Shown here: positions 42,702 to 51,323 of the stretch, in pieces
Numbering within the stretch: position 1 is the stretch's first letter
How the letters are laid out: the number at the start of each line of letters is the position of its first letter
Assembly (NCBI RefSeq): GCF_001677275.1
Contig: NZ_CP016178.1
Location: forward strand, 620,001 to 684,000
Source of the DNA: Vibrio breoganii
GTDB taxonomy: Bacteria > Pseudomonadota > Gammaproteobacteria > Enterobacterales > Vibrionaceae
Length of the DNA: 64,000 nt
Reading direction: 5' to 3'
Notes under the pieces: model-generated
Databases searched by the model: none
What the model saw: the letters and a program-made list of their open reading frames with translations, nothing else
Told to the model about the DNA's origin: nothing
Translations under genes and position numbers: made by a program

Positions 42702-43385
42702 TCACACGGTGTGATTCAGTATTGGCGCGCTTTTAATGACGTTTTGAAGTGCTCGTTTAACTAATGATGGTATGAATTTTCGTCGGTTAATGATGTTTAA
42801 CAGCTGTTGGGATAAGGTCTGTTGAGAGTATTGATTAATGATGATGCCGCATACGTTGGCATTGGCGTCACTCAGGTAACTAAGAGCGTTTGACAGTTCT
42901 TCTTTGCTAGTTGCGCCACCTGTAACAGCCAAAAGGGTGGCCTCACAAGCATTAGCGATGACTGCACTTGGCAACTCAGATTGATGACTATTAAGGGAGC
43001 CTACATCGACTATGATTCGGTCATAATCGGCTAGCCAATGCTCCATCTTTTGGCTTAGGGCTCTTGGATCGCGAAAGGCGATTTGTTCTGATTGAGTAGT
43101 AGGTACCGAGATTCCGGAAAACAACTGCATAGTAGTTGTGTTTGAAATCCAGTCCCCGTTGGCTTCACAAGGCAATAATGCAGGCTCAAAAGCTGGGTTA
43201 TCCAGATTTAGGTCCACCAGCAGGGTTCTGTAACCCGCTAGCATGTAGTGCTCCGCCAGTGTTGAAGCAAATCGAGTGACACCACAACCCGGCTTGTCGC
43301 CAGTGATACAGATGCTGCGCGTTTTTGCCAACTCAAGCTTAAGGAACGTCTGCTCTAACTCTGGGTGTAGACGGTTAATGCTCAT
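42702..43385 (-). CDS. sypD: SypD-like ATPase (CpsD/Wzc-type P-loop)
   Basis: A 227-residue ParA/CpsD-like ATPase. The P-loop region GDKPGCGVTRFA lacks the usual lysine before threonine (GV-T in place of GK-T), though an upstream lysine is present as in deviant motifs; the Walker A' LLVDLNLDNPAF and IIVDVGS are intact. No tyrosine cluster is seen at the C-terminus. It would partner with the PCP protein SypO to control polymer export. It overlaps the sypC stop by one base (TAATG). Confidence 0.8.
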   Translation of the reverse strand: MSINRLHPELEQTFLKLELAKTRSICITGDKPGCGVTRFASTLAEHYMLAGYRTLLVDLNLDNPAFEPALLPCEANGDWISNTTTMQLFSGISVPTTQSEQIAFRDPRALSQKMEHWLADYDRIIVDVGSLNSHQSELPSAVIANACEATLLAVTGGATSKEELSNALSYLSDANANVCGIIINQYSQQTLSQQLLNIINRRKFIPSLVKRALQNVIKSAPILNHTV

Positions 43386-45469
43386 TACAACGCTCCTATC
43401 AATACTATGGTAGTGGCAATCTTCAACACATCATCAAGCCCATTTCGCGCTTTTTCCATCAAGCTCTCTCGTTGGTGAGGGATGTAAACAGTGTCTCCCG
43501 CGCGAATTACTGGAAGCTTTCTGAAGTTGGCCGTTTTGCTGAAATCAACAAGGTCGAAGACTCGCGCTTGGCTCTGGCAGCAAGACATGTTTACGACGCT
43601 GATTTTCTCAAGGTAGGCTTGCTCACTTGGACCACCCGCTTCAGCAAGCAAATCTAGGATGGTCATGTTGTCATCAAACACGTAGCGACCGGGATTGTTC
43701 ACTGCACCGAGCACACGAACGGTTGATTCTTTAGAGCGGTCTAGCCAGTTTTTGTCTTTCTCTGGGATATAGATGGTATCGCCTGTTCTTACTACAGGAA
43801 GCAAAGACTCATCGCCTGTTTCAAAGTAAAGAGAAAGGTTTAGCTTGCTTACGCGAGAGTAGCTTTTATCGCGATGTGTGATGCGAATGTTGTGAATGTC
43901 TGCTTCGCCTGTAGGACCATCTGCTGCAGATAGAATATCTAGAAAATGCATCTCTTTGGTAAAGCGGTAGCGACCGGGAGCATTGACTTGGCCAAACACG
44001 TAGATAGAGGCTTCTGATTTTTGACGTACCCACTGTGATTTATTGTCTGATGGGTCTTGAGGCAAGTCGTGAACTCGCACAATTGAACCAGCTGAGATAT
44101 TTGGAAGCTGCGATCTCTTTGCGCCATTTCGGATATAGGCATCCAAATCAAAGACTTGTACTTTGCGTTCACTGTCTACCACTTCAATTGTAGTGGTATC
44201 AGCGCGCAGTGTAGGGCCGCCCACATGAGCAAGCAGGTCCATCAAGTCCATTTCATCAGACCATTCGATACGTCCTGGGCGAACTACCTCACCAATGATG
44301 TTTACCGCGCGATCTGGTGATACTTTCAGCCAAGACTTTTCATTCATGTCAGTTTTTTCTGGAACAAAGATAGCGTCGCCGTTTTCAATGGCCGGTGGGC
44401 GTACGCCGCCAATACCTTCAGTAAATGCGGTTAGGTCAAATCTGATCACTCGACCGTTGGCCTTGATTAGACGAATTTGACGAGACTCAGCAAAGCGAGT
44501 TGGACCTCCTGCATTGGCAAGGATATCCATAAAGGTAGCGCCTGGTTTACTTTCAAATGCGCCTGGAGCTGCAACTTCGCCCATCACATAAACCATGTTA
44601 GCGCCTGACTTGATTTCTTCTTCCATCTTAGGAACAAACACAATTGAACCCGGGTTTAGCTTGGGCAACATTGAGTCGTCACCGCTGTCTAGGTAGCGCT
44701 TAAGGTTGAACGTAGTAGGGCTGTTGTCCGAGATAACTCGAATCTGTTCAACACTTGCGTAGCGAGTCACACCACCAGAGCGCATGATGATGTCAACAAG
44801 GTCTGTATCTGTTTTGAAGCTAAAAGAACCGGGAGCATTTACTTCACCAAACACCTTAATTGCTTTGCGTGAATCGCCACTGTCTCCCGAATTAGCAAGT
44901 TTAGCAGCGTCAAACTCTTGCTCAATATTGCCTACCATAGGAGAGGCCGGCACAAAGATAGTGTCTAGAGATTTAAGCTTTGGCAAAGTAGAATCATCGC
45001 CAGAATCTAGGAATTTTTTGTAGTTGAATTCTTTGGTCTCGCTACCACGCTTGATGTGTAGCTTATTAAGCTGAGCGCCAGGGCGAATACCGCCTGCCGC
45101 GTACAGCGCCATTTGCACTGTTGATGACTCAGGTAGGGTATATTCCCCTGGTGAGCGAACATAGCCTTGAATAGAGAGCAGAATTTGGCGCTCTGCAACA
45201 TAAATGCTGGCGTTGGACAGGTCGCGAAACACCTTGCTTAGTGCATCTTTAACCACTTTTTGCAGCTGGTCTTCTTCGTAACCTGCTACATAAGTAGGGC
45301 CCACCTCTGGAAGTGAGATACGTCCTGATTTGTCCACCTGAAAGCCTTTGTTAAGAGACGCTTCTCCTGGAAGGTTGACCTGAACAAGGTCACCAATCTG
45401 AACGGGTTTCGCAAATACAGAAAAGCTGATGCTGACCATTAGGATAAGTAGAGCCTTAAAGATGTTCAT
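43385..45469 (-). CDS. sypC: SypC-like polysaccharide export protein with repeated SLBB domains
   Basis: A 694-residue exported protein from ATG 45469. A signal peptide (about 1-20, ending SVFA-K) is followed by a Poly_export domain (IGDLVQVNLPGEASLNKGF) and about six SLBB repeats, each marked by a G-x-V-x-x-PG motif (GYVRSPGEY, GEVNAPGSF, GEVAAPGAF, GEVVRPGRI, GQVNAPGRY, GAVNNPGRY). A final hydrophobic helix ends IVLIGAL. Wza-like proteins usually have two or three SLBB domains, so this is a long form. It should form the periplasmic/outer membrane channel. The start overlaps sypB by 14 bases; no lipobox is seen. Confidence 0.84.
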   Translation of the reverse strand: MNIFKALLILMVSISFSVFAKPVQIGDLVQVNLPGEASLNKGFQVDKSGRISLPEVGPTYVAGYEEDQLQKVVKDALSKVFRDLSNASIYVAERQILLSIQGYVRSPGEYTLPESSTVQMALYAAGGIRPGAQLNKLHIKRGSETKEFNYKKFLDSGDDSTLPKLKSLDTIFVPASPMVGNIEQEFDAAKLANSGDSGDSRKAIKVFGEVNAPGSFSFKTDTDLVDIIMRSGGVTRYASVEQIRVISDNSPTTFNLKRYLDSGDDSMLPKLNPGSIVFVPKMEEEIKSGANMVYVMGEVAAPGAFESKPGATFMDILANAGGPTRFAESRQIRLIKANGRVIRFDLTAFTEGIGGVRPPAIENGDAIFVPEKTDMNEKSWLKVSPDRAVNIIGEVVRPGRIEWSDEMDLMDLLAHVGGPTLRADTTTIEVVDSERKVQVFDLDAYIRNGAKRSQLPNISAGSIVRVHDLPQDPSDNKSQWVRQKSEASIYVFGQVNAPGRYRFTKEMHFLDILSAADGPTGEADIHNIRITHRDKSYSRVSKLNLSLYFETGDESLLPVVRTGDTIYIPEKDKNWLDRSKESTVRVLGAVNNPGRYVFDDNMTILDLLAEAGGPSEQAYLEKISVVNMSCCQSQARVFDLVDFSKTANFRKLPVIRAGDTVYIPHQRESLMEKARNGLDDVLKIATTIVLIGAL

Positions 45470-46283
45470 AGCCGCCTCCTTGCGCATTAGTTGACACAAT
45501 ATCTATGCTAACGCGACGGTTGGTTAGGCGAATTGCAGGTGTATCGCCATCGGTAAGGGGTAGGGTTTCACCTACAGAAAGGGTTTGTATGCGAGCCGTT
45601 TCTAAACCAAATATCACAAGGTAACGTTCAACTTGCTTAGCACGGCCCATTGCTAGCTTTTCGTTGTACTCAGCCGTTCCTGCCATATCAGCATGACCAG
45701 TAACGCTAAGTTTTAGGTGTTTGTGCTGCTTTAAAATGCCAGCTGCCTCTGCAAGGTGACCCATGTATTTTGGGTTTATCTCGGTAGAGCCCACTGCAAA
45801 CTGATTGTCTACGTTAAGTAGGTCAACGAGCTGCGTAATAACGGCTTTATCACTTTGAAATGATGCATTTTGCGACGGTGGTACACACTCTGTTTCGCTA
45901 GTGACGTAATCTAGTTGTAGCTCCAGTTTGTTTAGATTCTTTCTCAAAATGACGATGTCGTTGGCCGCATCAAGAAGAAGACCACCTTCTAGTTCTCGTG
46001 CAATGCGTTTTTCTTTGGTTTCTGCCTGCACGACCGATGCAGGGAAACACCATTCAGCGCCTTGGTTGATAAGGCTATCAAGCTGCAAGCGAGCTAAATG
46101 AAAATCAAATCGTAGACCGTGTTCTGGGCCTAGTGGCTCTTCAGGAAATACGGGAGAGAAATCAGACATGGCAGTGTATTCGCCCATACCACCTTGGCCT
46201 TCGTCTGGGTAGCTTGAACAGCCAGCCATTACCAATGCTACTAGTAATGTAGTGCCTGCTTTAAGTGGGTTACTCCATTTCAT
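45456..46283 (-). CDS. sypB: SypB-like OmpA-family lipoprotein
   Basis: A 275-residue lipoprotein. The lipobox VMAGC puts the lipidated cysteine at residue 22. A central helical region (about 50-130) precedes a C-terminal OmpA-like peptidoglycan-binding domain (SVTGHADMAGTAEYNEKLA, with RAKQVERYL and LTNRRVSI). It should anchor the export machine to the cell wall. It lies 53 bases after sypA and overlaps sypC. Confidence 0.84.
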   Translation of the reverse strand: MKWSNPLKAGTTLLVALVMAGCSSYPDEGQGGMGEYTAMSDFSPVFPEEPLGPEHGLRFDFHLARLQLDSLINQGAEWCFPASVVQAETKEKRIARELEGGLLLDAANDIVILRKNLNKLELQLDYVTSETECVPPSQNASFQSDKAVITQLVDLLNVDNQFAVGSTEINPKYMGHLAEAAGILKQHKHLKLSVTGHADMAGTAEYNEKLAMGRAKQVERYLVIFGLETARIQTLSVGETLPLTDGDTPAIRLTNRRVSIDIVSTNAQGGGYEHL

Positions 46284-46336
46284 CTTTTCTCTCCTGAATC
46301 CCTTGTATTAACTGTTCACTTCCATGTGAATAGCGA

Positions 46337-46669
46337 TCAGTGCTCAAGCTCTGCTGTTTGTGTGGTTAATGGAATCGCTTGTCCAATGCGCAGTAGTTCC
46401 ATCATTTTTTGAGGCTGCCCATGGACGTTCTTGATGCTCATGATGCGATCGCTTTCTACTAGACGTTTGTAGAGGTAGACAATGGCGCCAATGCCTGACG
46501 TATCCATGAAGTCCACATGCTCCAAATCAATCTCGATTTGAGGGTGATCATCGTCTGTCAGTACATCATCAATACAAAGCTGAGCTTCTTTACTTGCTTG
46601 TGCATTGAAGTCGCCAAATACCGCTAGAGTAAGTAGGTTTTCACTTGATTCAATTTTGCGTAGTTCCAT
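46337..46669 (-). CDS. sypA: SypA-like STAS-domain regulator
   Basis: A 110-residue single STAS (anti-sigma factor antagonist) domain. The phosphorylatable serine is S58 in MDTSGIGAIVYL. In V. fischeri unphosphorylated SypA promotes biofilm formation and SypE controls its phosphorylation. No SypE-like gene is found between sypD and sypF here, so another kinase/phosphatase pair or none may act on it. GGAGAG precedes the start. It begins the first SypG-type transcription unit. Confidence 0.86.
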   Translation of the reverse strand: MELRKIESSENLLTLAVFGDFNAQASKEAQLCIDDVLTDDDHPQIEIDLEHVDFMDTSGIGAIVYLYKRLVESDRIMSIKNVHGQPQKMMELLRIGQAIPLTTQTAELEH

Positions 46670-46716
46670 GATGTTCTCTCCGTTTAAGAATCGCTTCAGT
46701 GAGCGTACTTAGTAGA

Positions 46717-46735
46717 TAGCAGGAACCGTGCCAAA
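46717..46735 (-). promoter_or_regulatory. Sigma-54 promoter before sypA
   Basis: The minus strand reads TTTGGCACGGTTCCTGCTA: GG-N10-GC, near-consensus at both elements, about 50 bases before the sypA start. Confidence 0.88.
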
Positions 46736-46792
46736 AAATAAAAACAGTAAATACAATGGCTTAGTGTGGAGTGTCAAAATGAGAAATGAGGA

Positions 46793-46807
46793 TTCTTAAA
46801 TTGAGAA
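46793..46807. promoter_or_regulatory. SypG-type upstream element for sypA
   Basis: TTCTTAAATTGAGAA, one base from the elements at 30173 and 35447, centred about 68 bases before the sypA -24 element. A half-site (TGAGAA at 46780-46785) lies between. Confidence 0.7.
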
Positions 46808-46840
46808 CTGGGATTTCTTAGAAAAGCAGGGACTAATAAC

Positions 46841-46867
46841 AAAAAAAAGGCCCACGCAATGTGAGCC
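46841..46867 (-). terminator. Terminator after the hybrid kinase gene
   Basis: On the minus strand GGCTCAC, a short loop and GTGGGCC form a stem followed by eight T. It separates the H-NOX/kinase transcript from the sypA promoter. Confidence 0.78.
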
Positions 46868-46889
46868 TGTATGAGGATGCTATGAGGCG

Positions 46890-48599
46890 TTAGTTATGGC
46901 ACCATTTCACGAGCATGTTTTGAATGTCTGCTGACCGATAAGGTTTGGTTAAAACGTCATCCATACCTGATTTAAAACACTGTTCTCTCTCCGTTAATGT
47001 GGTGCTGGCGGTTAACGCGATGATAGGCATTTTCATTCCTAATTCGCGAATCTTTCCGGTGGCTTCAAAACCGTCCATTTCTGGCATTCGACAATCCATC
47101 AACACCATGTCGTACGCTTTATTCTGTGCTGCAGTCACCGCCTCGACACCATTATTGGCAATATCAGGCTTGATATTGAGCTTAGTGAGCATTTCATTGA
47201 TGATGATTTGATTCATGCGAATATCATCAACCACCAACACTGACAGGTGCTTAGGTAGCAACTTGTTCAGTTGTTTAGCAGGGTCTTTGGCAGCGCTGGC
47301 GAGCTGTTCGACCTTACTTAGGGGGATATTCCCAGTAAAGGTGGTACCGACGTTGATAGTACTCTCAAGCTTAATCGAGCCGCCCATCAATTGAATGAGT
47401 TGGTTACAGATAGCCAGTCCAAGACCTGTGCCTTCGAAGTTTCGTTTACTGGAACGGTCTACTTGAGTGAAAGGCTGGAACAGCTTTTTCTGAGCGTTGG
47501 GGCTGATTCCGATACCCGTATCAATCACTTCAAACTGCAAACTGTCACTGTGCCAGTCTAGGTTTAGAGTAACTGAACCCTCATCGGTAAACTTAACGGC
47601 GTTACCAATAAGGTTGACGAAGATCTGCGTGATGCGCTCCATATCACCCTCAACCGCCTTTGGCACCTTGTCGGAGACATTGACGATAAAGCTGAGAGAC
47701 TTTTCTCGCGCTTTAGAGTTGAAAATACTAGAAAGCGTCTTAAGTAAGGATTTAATCTCAAACTTACGAGGAAGTAGGGTAAACATGTCCGCATTGATCT
47801 TACTGTAATCAAGGAGATCATTAATAATCACCCTCAAAAACTCGCCTGATTGAGATAGGTTCTCGACCAACTCTTTTTGATGTTCATCCAATTTAGTATC
47901 TTGCAGAAGCTCCGAGCTGCCCAGCAGTCCGTTAAGAGGCGTGCGAAGTTCATGGTTTATCATGGCAAGGAAATCACGAGTGGCGCGCTCTGATTGTTCT
48001 GCTTTTTTGCGCGATTCGATATTGCGATAGATGATTTGTTGCCGGTTCACCGCTCTACAAAGCAAGTCGGCGATCAGCCTTAGTGGCTGCTCAATAAATT
48101 GATTGTCTTGCTCGGTGTCTTGGATCTTTAGACTCAGCAAACCAATCTTTTCTCTATTGACGATAAGCGGTATATCAAGCTGTGAGCCTCGCCATTGTAG
48201 CTTAAGGCTATTCGGGTCGACCTCGATCTCAGAGCCATAAAAGGGTTTCTTTAACCCAAGATTGAGATTGGGTTTAAGTTCAAGGTAACACGCCCTTACC
48301 AGCGTGGTATCACACACCTTACCGACAAGATTAGATAGAAGAACGTCATCTAAATGATGGTCGAGAAAGGCGCGACCAAAGTAGATGAGCAGTGAGTCGA
48401 TTTGCTGTTGGAACTCAAGCTTTAGAATGTCTTGCGCTGAAGATTTCTCCAATTGCGCTACGGCAAGTTCAAGCTTTTGGTTGGCCTCAAACAGCTCAAG
48501 ACTTTTTTGTTCGAGCAAGTTTTCAGCTTGCTTACGCGAAGCCATCTCTCGCGCAAGCTTTCGTTCAATCAGTCTGATATCAACGCTTTGATCTGTCAT
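46890..48599 (-). CDS. Cytoplasmic hybrid histidine kinase associated with H-NOX (HahK-like)
   Basis: A 569-residue soluble hybrid kinase. An N-terminal coiled coil (about 10-55) and a sensor region of unknown type (about 65-190) precede the H-box (AMINHELRTPLNGLLGS, near 220), the ATPase domain (NLIGNAVKFTDEG, DTGIGISP, GTGLGLAI) and a C-terminal receiver (LVVDDIRMNQ, phospho-aspartate in VLMDCRMPEMDG). No membrane helix and no HPt domain are present. Pairing with an H-NOX gene 24 bases upstream indicates NO-controlled activity. HahK in V. fischeri feeds the SypF HPt; adjacency to syp here supports the same route. Start ATG 48599 replaces an upstream TTG. Confidence 0.87.
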   Translation of the reverse strand: MTDQSVDIRLIERKLAREMASRKQAENLLEQKSLELFEANQKLELAVAQLEKSSAQDILKLEFQQQIDSLLIYFGRAFLDHHLDDVLLSNLVGKVCDTTLVRACYLELKPNLNLGLKKPFYGSEIEVDPNSLKLQWRGSQLDIPLIVNREKIGLLSLKIQDTEQDNQFIEQPLRLIADLLCRAVNRQQIIYRNIESRKKAEQSERATRDFLAMINHELRTPLNGLLGSSELLQDTKLDEHQKELVENLSQSGEFLRVIINDLLDYSKINADMFTLLPRKFEIKSLLKTLSSIFNSKAREKSLSFIVNVSDKVPKAVEGDMERITQIFVNLIGNAVKFTDEGSVTLNLDWHSDSLQFEVIDTGIGISPNAQKKLFQPFTQVDRSSKRNFEGTGLGLAICNQLIQLMGGSIKLESTINVGTTFTGNIPLSKVEQLASAAKDPAKQLNKLLPKHLSVLVVDDIRMNQIIINEMLTKLNIKPDIANNGVEAVTAAQNKAYDMVLMDCRMPEMDGFEATGKIRELGMKMPIIALTASTTLTEREQCFKSGMDDVLTKPYRSADIQNMLVKWCHN

Positions 48600-48623
48600 C
48601 GCCAATTACTCACCAAACTGGGG

Positions 48624-49166
48624 TTAGCTAACAAGGGTGATATTGAAGCGAACTTCACTTCCCGTTTCATTAAGTGGCTTCATGTGGATATCAAGCTTTT
48701 GTTCAAAGTGGTTGGCGCATCCCTTAATTAGCCCTAGACATACATGAGACATACAACGAGCACTCTTATAATTTAATACAAGCTCTGTTTCGCTTTCTGA
48801 AATAAACTCAAATGAGGGCGGGACTGCATCGGGATAGAGTTTCTTAACCTCAACGTGGATGTAATCTTCTACGTGTCGAATGAACTCGAAGCTATTGGTG
48901 CTTTGTGCCACTGCCGCTGCTGGTGGCATGGTTGCTAGTAGCTTCTTAAACACAGATTCCCCAAACACTTCCTGCAATTGATCGGCTGGTACATCTGATG
49001 TTTTACTGAGGTTTACGATCAGTTTAACTAGGTCTTTATGGTCGTAACTTCCTACAGAGGTATAGATACCTTGGTCTTCAGACATTTCTAATACTTGGTC
49101 TAACACCTCAAGGCCAAAGTGATTCTCTACCAAGTCTAAAAATTCAGTAAAAATGATTCCTTTCAT
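48624..49166 (-). CDS. hnoX: H-NOX (haem nitric oxide-binding) sensor protein
   Basis: A 180-residue H-NOX domain protein of typical length. The proximal haem ligand is H104 in IHVEVKKLYPDA, the conserved P is P112, and the haem-propionate contact Y-x-S-x-R is Y133-S135-R137. The start MKGIIFTEFLDLVE is characteristic. It binds haem and senses NO, normally inhibiting an adjacent kinase. It is the first gene of a two-gene unit with the hybrid kinase. No distal tyrosine typical of O2-binding versions is evident, which suits an NO sensor. Confidence 0.92.
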   Translation of the reverse strand: MKGIIFTEFLDLVENHFGLEVLDQVLEMSEDQGIYTSVGSYDHKDLVKLIVNLSKTSDVPADQLQEVFGESVFKKLLATMPPAAAVAQSTNSFEFIRHVEDYIHVEVKKLYPDAVPPSFEFISESETELVLNYKSARCMSHVCLGLIKGCANHFEQKLDIHMKPLNETGSEVRFNITLVS

Positions 49167-49712
49167 TTGAGCTCTCTTAACAATTGTGCATCTCTGTTAA
49201 CGATTCTTGTACAAACTCACTTAAAAAACAATTACTTCTGTCGTTTTTGTGCATGCTGTATCTAGAAAAGGGAAAGGTTTTGCATAGGCTCTATGGGCTC
49301 GGCTTTGGCCACAAAAGGGATTTGGCTGTTTTTAGTGAGTAGTCTTTTCGCCTGATGCGGATCGCTAGCCCATTGCTGAGCGTCTTTGACGTCAAACAGA
49401 AGGGGCATTCGATGGTGATAACTGGCGTACTCGTTATTGGGTTCTGTGGTAAGGGTAACAAAGTGACCATTGCCCATAGCTAACCCTGCCATTAAGAACC
49501 CTTGTGAACTTTTGACTGGATTGAACTGAAATTTCTGTTTTCCTGATTCTGTGGTGACCCATTCATACCAACCGCTGCACGGCACTATGATTCTATTGTG
49601 ATTAAACGCTTCTCTAAAGGTAGGCTTAGACTCTATGGTTTCTGAGCGAGCATTAATGATGAGTTGTTTCGACGGTAATCCTCCCATTAATAACGGCACT
49701 TGTTCGTAGAAT

Positions 49713-50531
49713 TTATGCGGCTATTTTCAGTGGTGGATGCCCTCCATTCGCTTTGTGTGGGCGTTCATGGTTGTAGAACCAAAGCCAACGAGTTGCTTTA
49801 TCTTGTACTTCCGCTATCGAATCAAATAGATACTTGCTTACCCAACTAAATCGGACGGTTCGGTTGAAACGCTCAACATAAGCATTTTGCTGAGGATTAC
49901 CTGGCTGTATATAGTCAATACGAATACCTCGATTTTTAGCCCATTCAATAAAATGACCGCTGATAAACTCCGGCCCATTATCACAGCGAATGGCGATAGG
50001 CTGTTCTCGTTGCTCGATTATCTGCTCTAGAGCCCTAACAACTCTTTCTGCTGGTAAAGAGAAATCAGCTTCGATAGCTAATCCTTCACGCTTAAAGTCA
50101 TCAATGACATTAAACAGGCGGTAATTACGTCCATCGGAAAGTTGATCGTGCATAAAATCAATAGACCAAACTTGATTCGGCTTGATCGGGTCTTTTAGTG
50201 GCTCTGGTACATTACGATTTAGTCGTCTTCGCGGACGGATACGCAGATTTAGAGCCAGTTCGCAGTATATGCGATAGACCCGCTTGTGATTCCAAGTATG
50301 CCCCTTAACATTGCGAAGATAGTTAAAGCACAATCCAAAACCCCAGTCAGACTCGTCTTCGGCCAACTCAGTAAGCAACTGAGCTATCTGTTCATTCTCA
50401 GGTTGCCCTTTTGATTGATACCGATAGCAAGTCTCACTGACACTAAACCAACGGCAAGCCTGTCGTATGCTAATTGTGTTGTTCGCCACCGAGTGCTGAG
50501 CCATCTTGCGACGCTCACAGGGCTTCACCAC
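49713..50531 (-). CDS. IS3-family transposase OrfB
   Basis: A 272-residue catalytic subunit with an HTH_21-type N-terminal segment and a DDE integrase core: [10 protein letters not shown] (first D), IRCDNGPEF (second D) and the [10 protein letters not shown] block with the glutamate, ending [20 protein letters not shown]. It is expressed through a -1 slip from OrfA. All catalytic residues appear intact. Confidence 0.92.
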   Translation of the reverse strand: MVKPCERRKMAQHSVANNTISIRQACRWFSVSETCYRYQSKGQPENEQIAQLLTELAEDESDWGFGLCFNYLRNVKGHTWNHKRVYRIYCELALNLRIRPRRRLNRNVPEPLKDPIKPNQVWSIDFMHDQLSDGRNYRLFNVIDDFKREGLAIEADFSLPAERVVRALEQIIEQREQPIAIRCDNGPEFISGHFIEWAKNRGIRIDYIQPGNPQQNAYVERFNRTVRFSWVSKYLFDSIAEVQDKATRWLWFYNHERPHKANGGHPPLKIAA

Positions 50532-50791
50532 TTTTTTGCCATGGCTTCAGATATGACTTCGGCTTTTAAGCGCTCTTCCGCGTACATCTTTTTAAGGCGA
50601 CGATTTTCATCTTCAAGCTCTTTCATTCGAGCCATAAGGGAAGCGTCCATACCTCCGTATTTTGAGCGCCACTTATAGAAGGTTGCGCTGCTCATACCAT
50701 GCTCTCGGCAAAGCTCTGGGATCGGGGTTCCCGCTTCTGCATGTTTTAAGATCGAGAGGATCTGACTGTCCGTGTATCGTGATTTTTTCAT
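50525..50791 (-). CDS. IS3-family transposase OrfA
   Basis: An 88-residue helix-turn-helix protein ([36 protein letters not shown]) with a leucine-zipper-like tail. The frame ends MAKKW after the A AAA AAG slip site at 50531-50537, where the ribosome can shift to orfB. Typical IS407-group OrfA. Confidence 0.9.
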   Translation of the reverse strand: MKKSRYTDSQILSILKHAEAGTPIPELCREHGMSSATFYKWRSKYGGMDASLMARMKELEDENRRLKKMYAEERLKAEVISEAMAKKW

Positions 50792-51133
50792 GTTGAATCT
50801 CCTGTATTAACTATACGAGAAAATTCTACTTTTTCATGCTGTTACTTTTTGGGGGGATTACCCGACCACTTTGGTTGAACACCCCAATGCATTTGTTGCT
50901 GCTTAAGATGGGACTGAGTAGATGCAATGACCCCAACCGACTGGGTAGGGCGCACATCGTGATTTGTCGAGGGATGAAACTCAAGACCCAGAGAGTCTGA
51001 TATCCACTGCGCTAAAGGATCATCTGTGATGTTTAATCGTCCACACATCTATCTTCTATCTCTGCTGGAGGTCCTGTTAATAAGTTAGCACAGTTAAAAC
51101 AGTGAAAGAGAATAGGCATAGCTCAGGTCTGTA

Positions 51134-51295
51134 ATACCAATCGTACTAAATAATTGTTCATTCTAGCTGGTTAAAATGCTCGATAACGGCGTTAGAATTT
51201 TTGATTGTAGAATTACTACTTATCAAAAAGTTCTGCCTTGTTCTCAAGCATTTTTCCTGCGCTATTTCTGATCACTTACTTAGTGTGATTGGTAT
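51134..51295. mobile_element. 162 bp MITE with 23 bp terminal repeats
   Basis: The ends are ATACCAATCGTACTAAATAA and, inverted, ATACCAATCACACTAAGTAA, extended to 23 bp with three or four mismatches. The interior can fold on itself over most of its length (for example ATGCTCGATAACG against the CTCAAGCAT region). No ORF. It ends 28 bases before the DUF1223 start, so it could carry or influence that gene's promoter. Confidence 0.75.
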
Positions 51296-51323
51296 AAACA
51301 ACCCTTTTAGTAGGAGTACACGG

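Larger units (their letters stand above)
49674..50862 (-). mobile_element. IS3-family element, 1189 bp (IS407-like)
   Basis: Bounded by a 4 bp duplication CGAC (49670-49673 and 50863-50866). Terminal repeats start GGTAATCCTCCCATTAATAA on the left and, inverted, GGTAATCCCCCCAAAAAGTA on the right. It carries orfA and orfB overlapping at an A6G slip site (50531-50537). Size, target length and transposase type fit the IS407 group of IS3. It disrupts the SRAP gene and is unrelated to the 1637 bp IS. Confidence 0.9.
49262..51048 (-). pseudogene. SRAP/YedK-type abasic-site protein, split by an IS
   Basis: The N-terminal part (51048 to 50863) starts MCGRLN with the catalytic C2 and contains WGVQPKW; the C-terminal part (49673 to 49262) has INARSET, CSGWYEW, and HHRMPLLF. 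Removing the IS at 49674-50862 and one CGAC copy restores the frame as QPKWSKQLIINARSET, and gives a ~200-residue protein of normal size. SRAP proteins form covalent crosslinks with abasic sites in single-stranded DNA. The N-terminal half alone lacks the active-site histidine and arginine-rich DNA-binding parts, so the gene is inactivated. Confidence 0.9.

Noticed and set aside
46670..46889. Small RNA gene between the kinase and sypA
   Set aside because: The hairpin and T run there are fully explained as the kinase terminator, and the remainder as sigma-54 promoter and SypG element.
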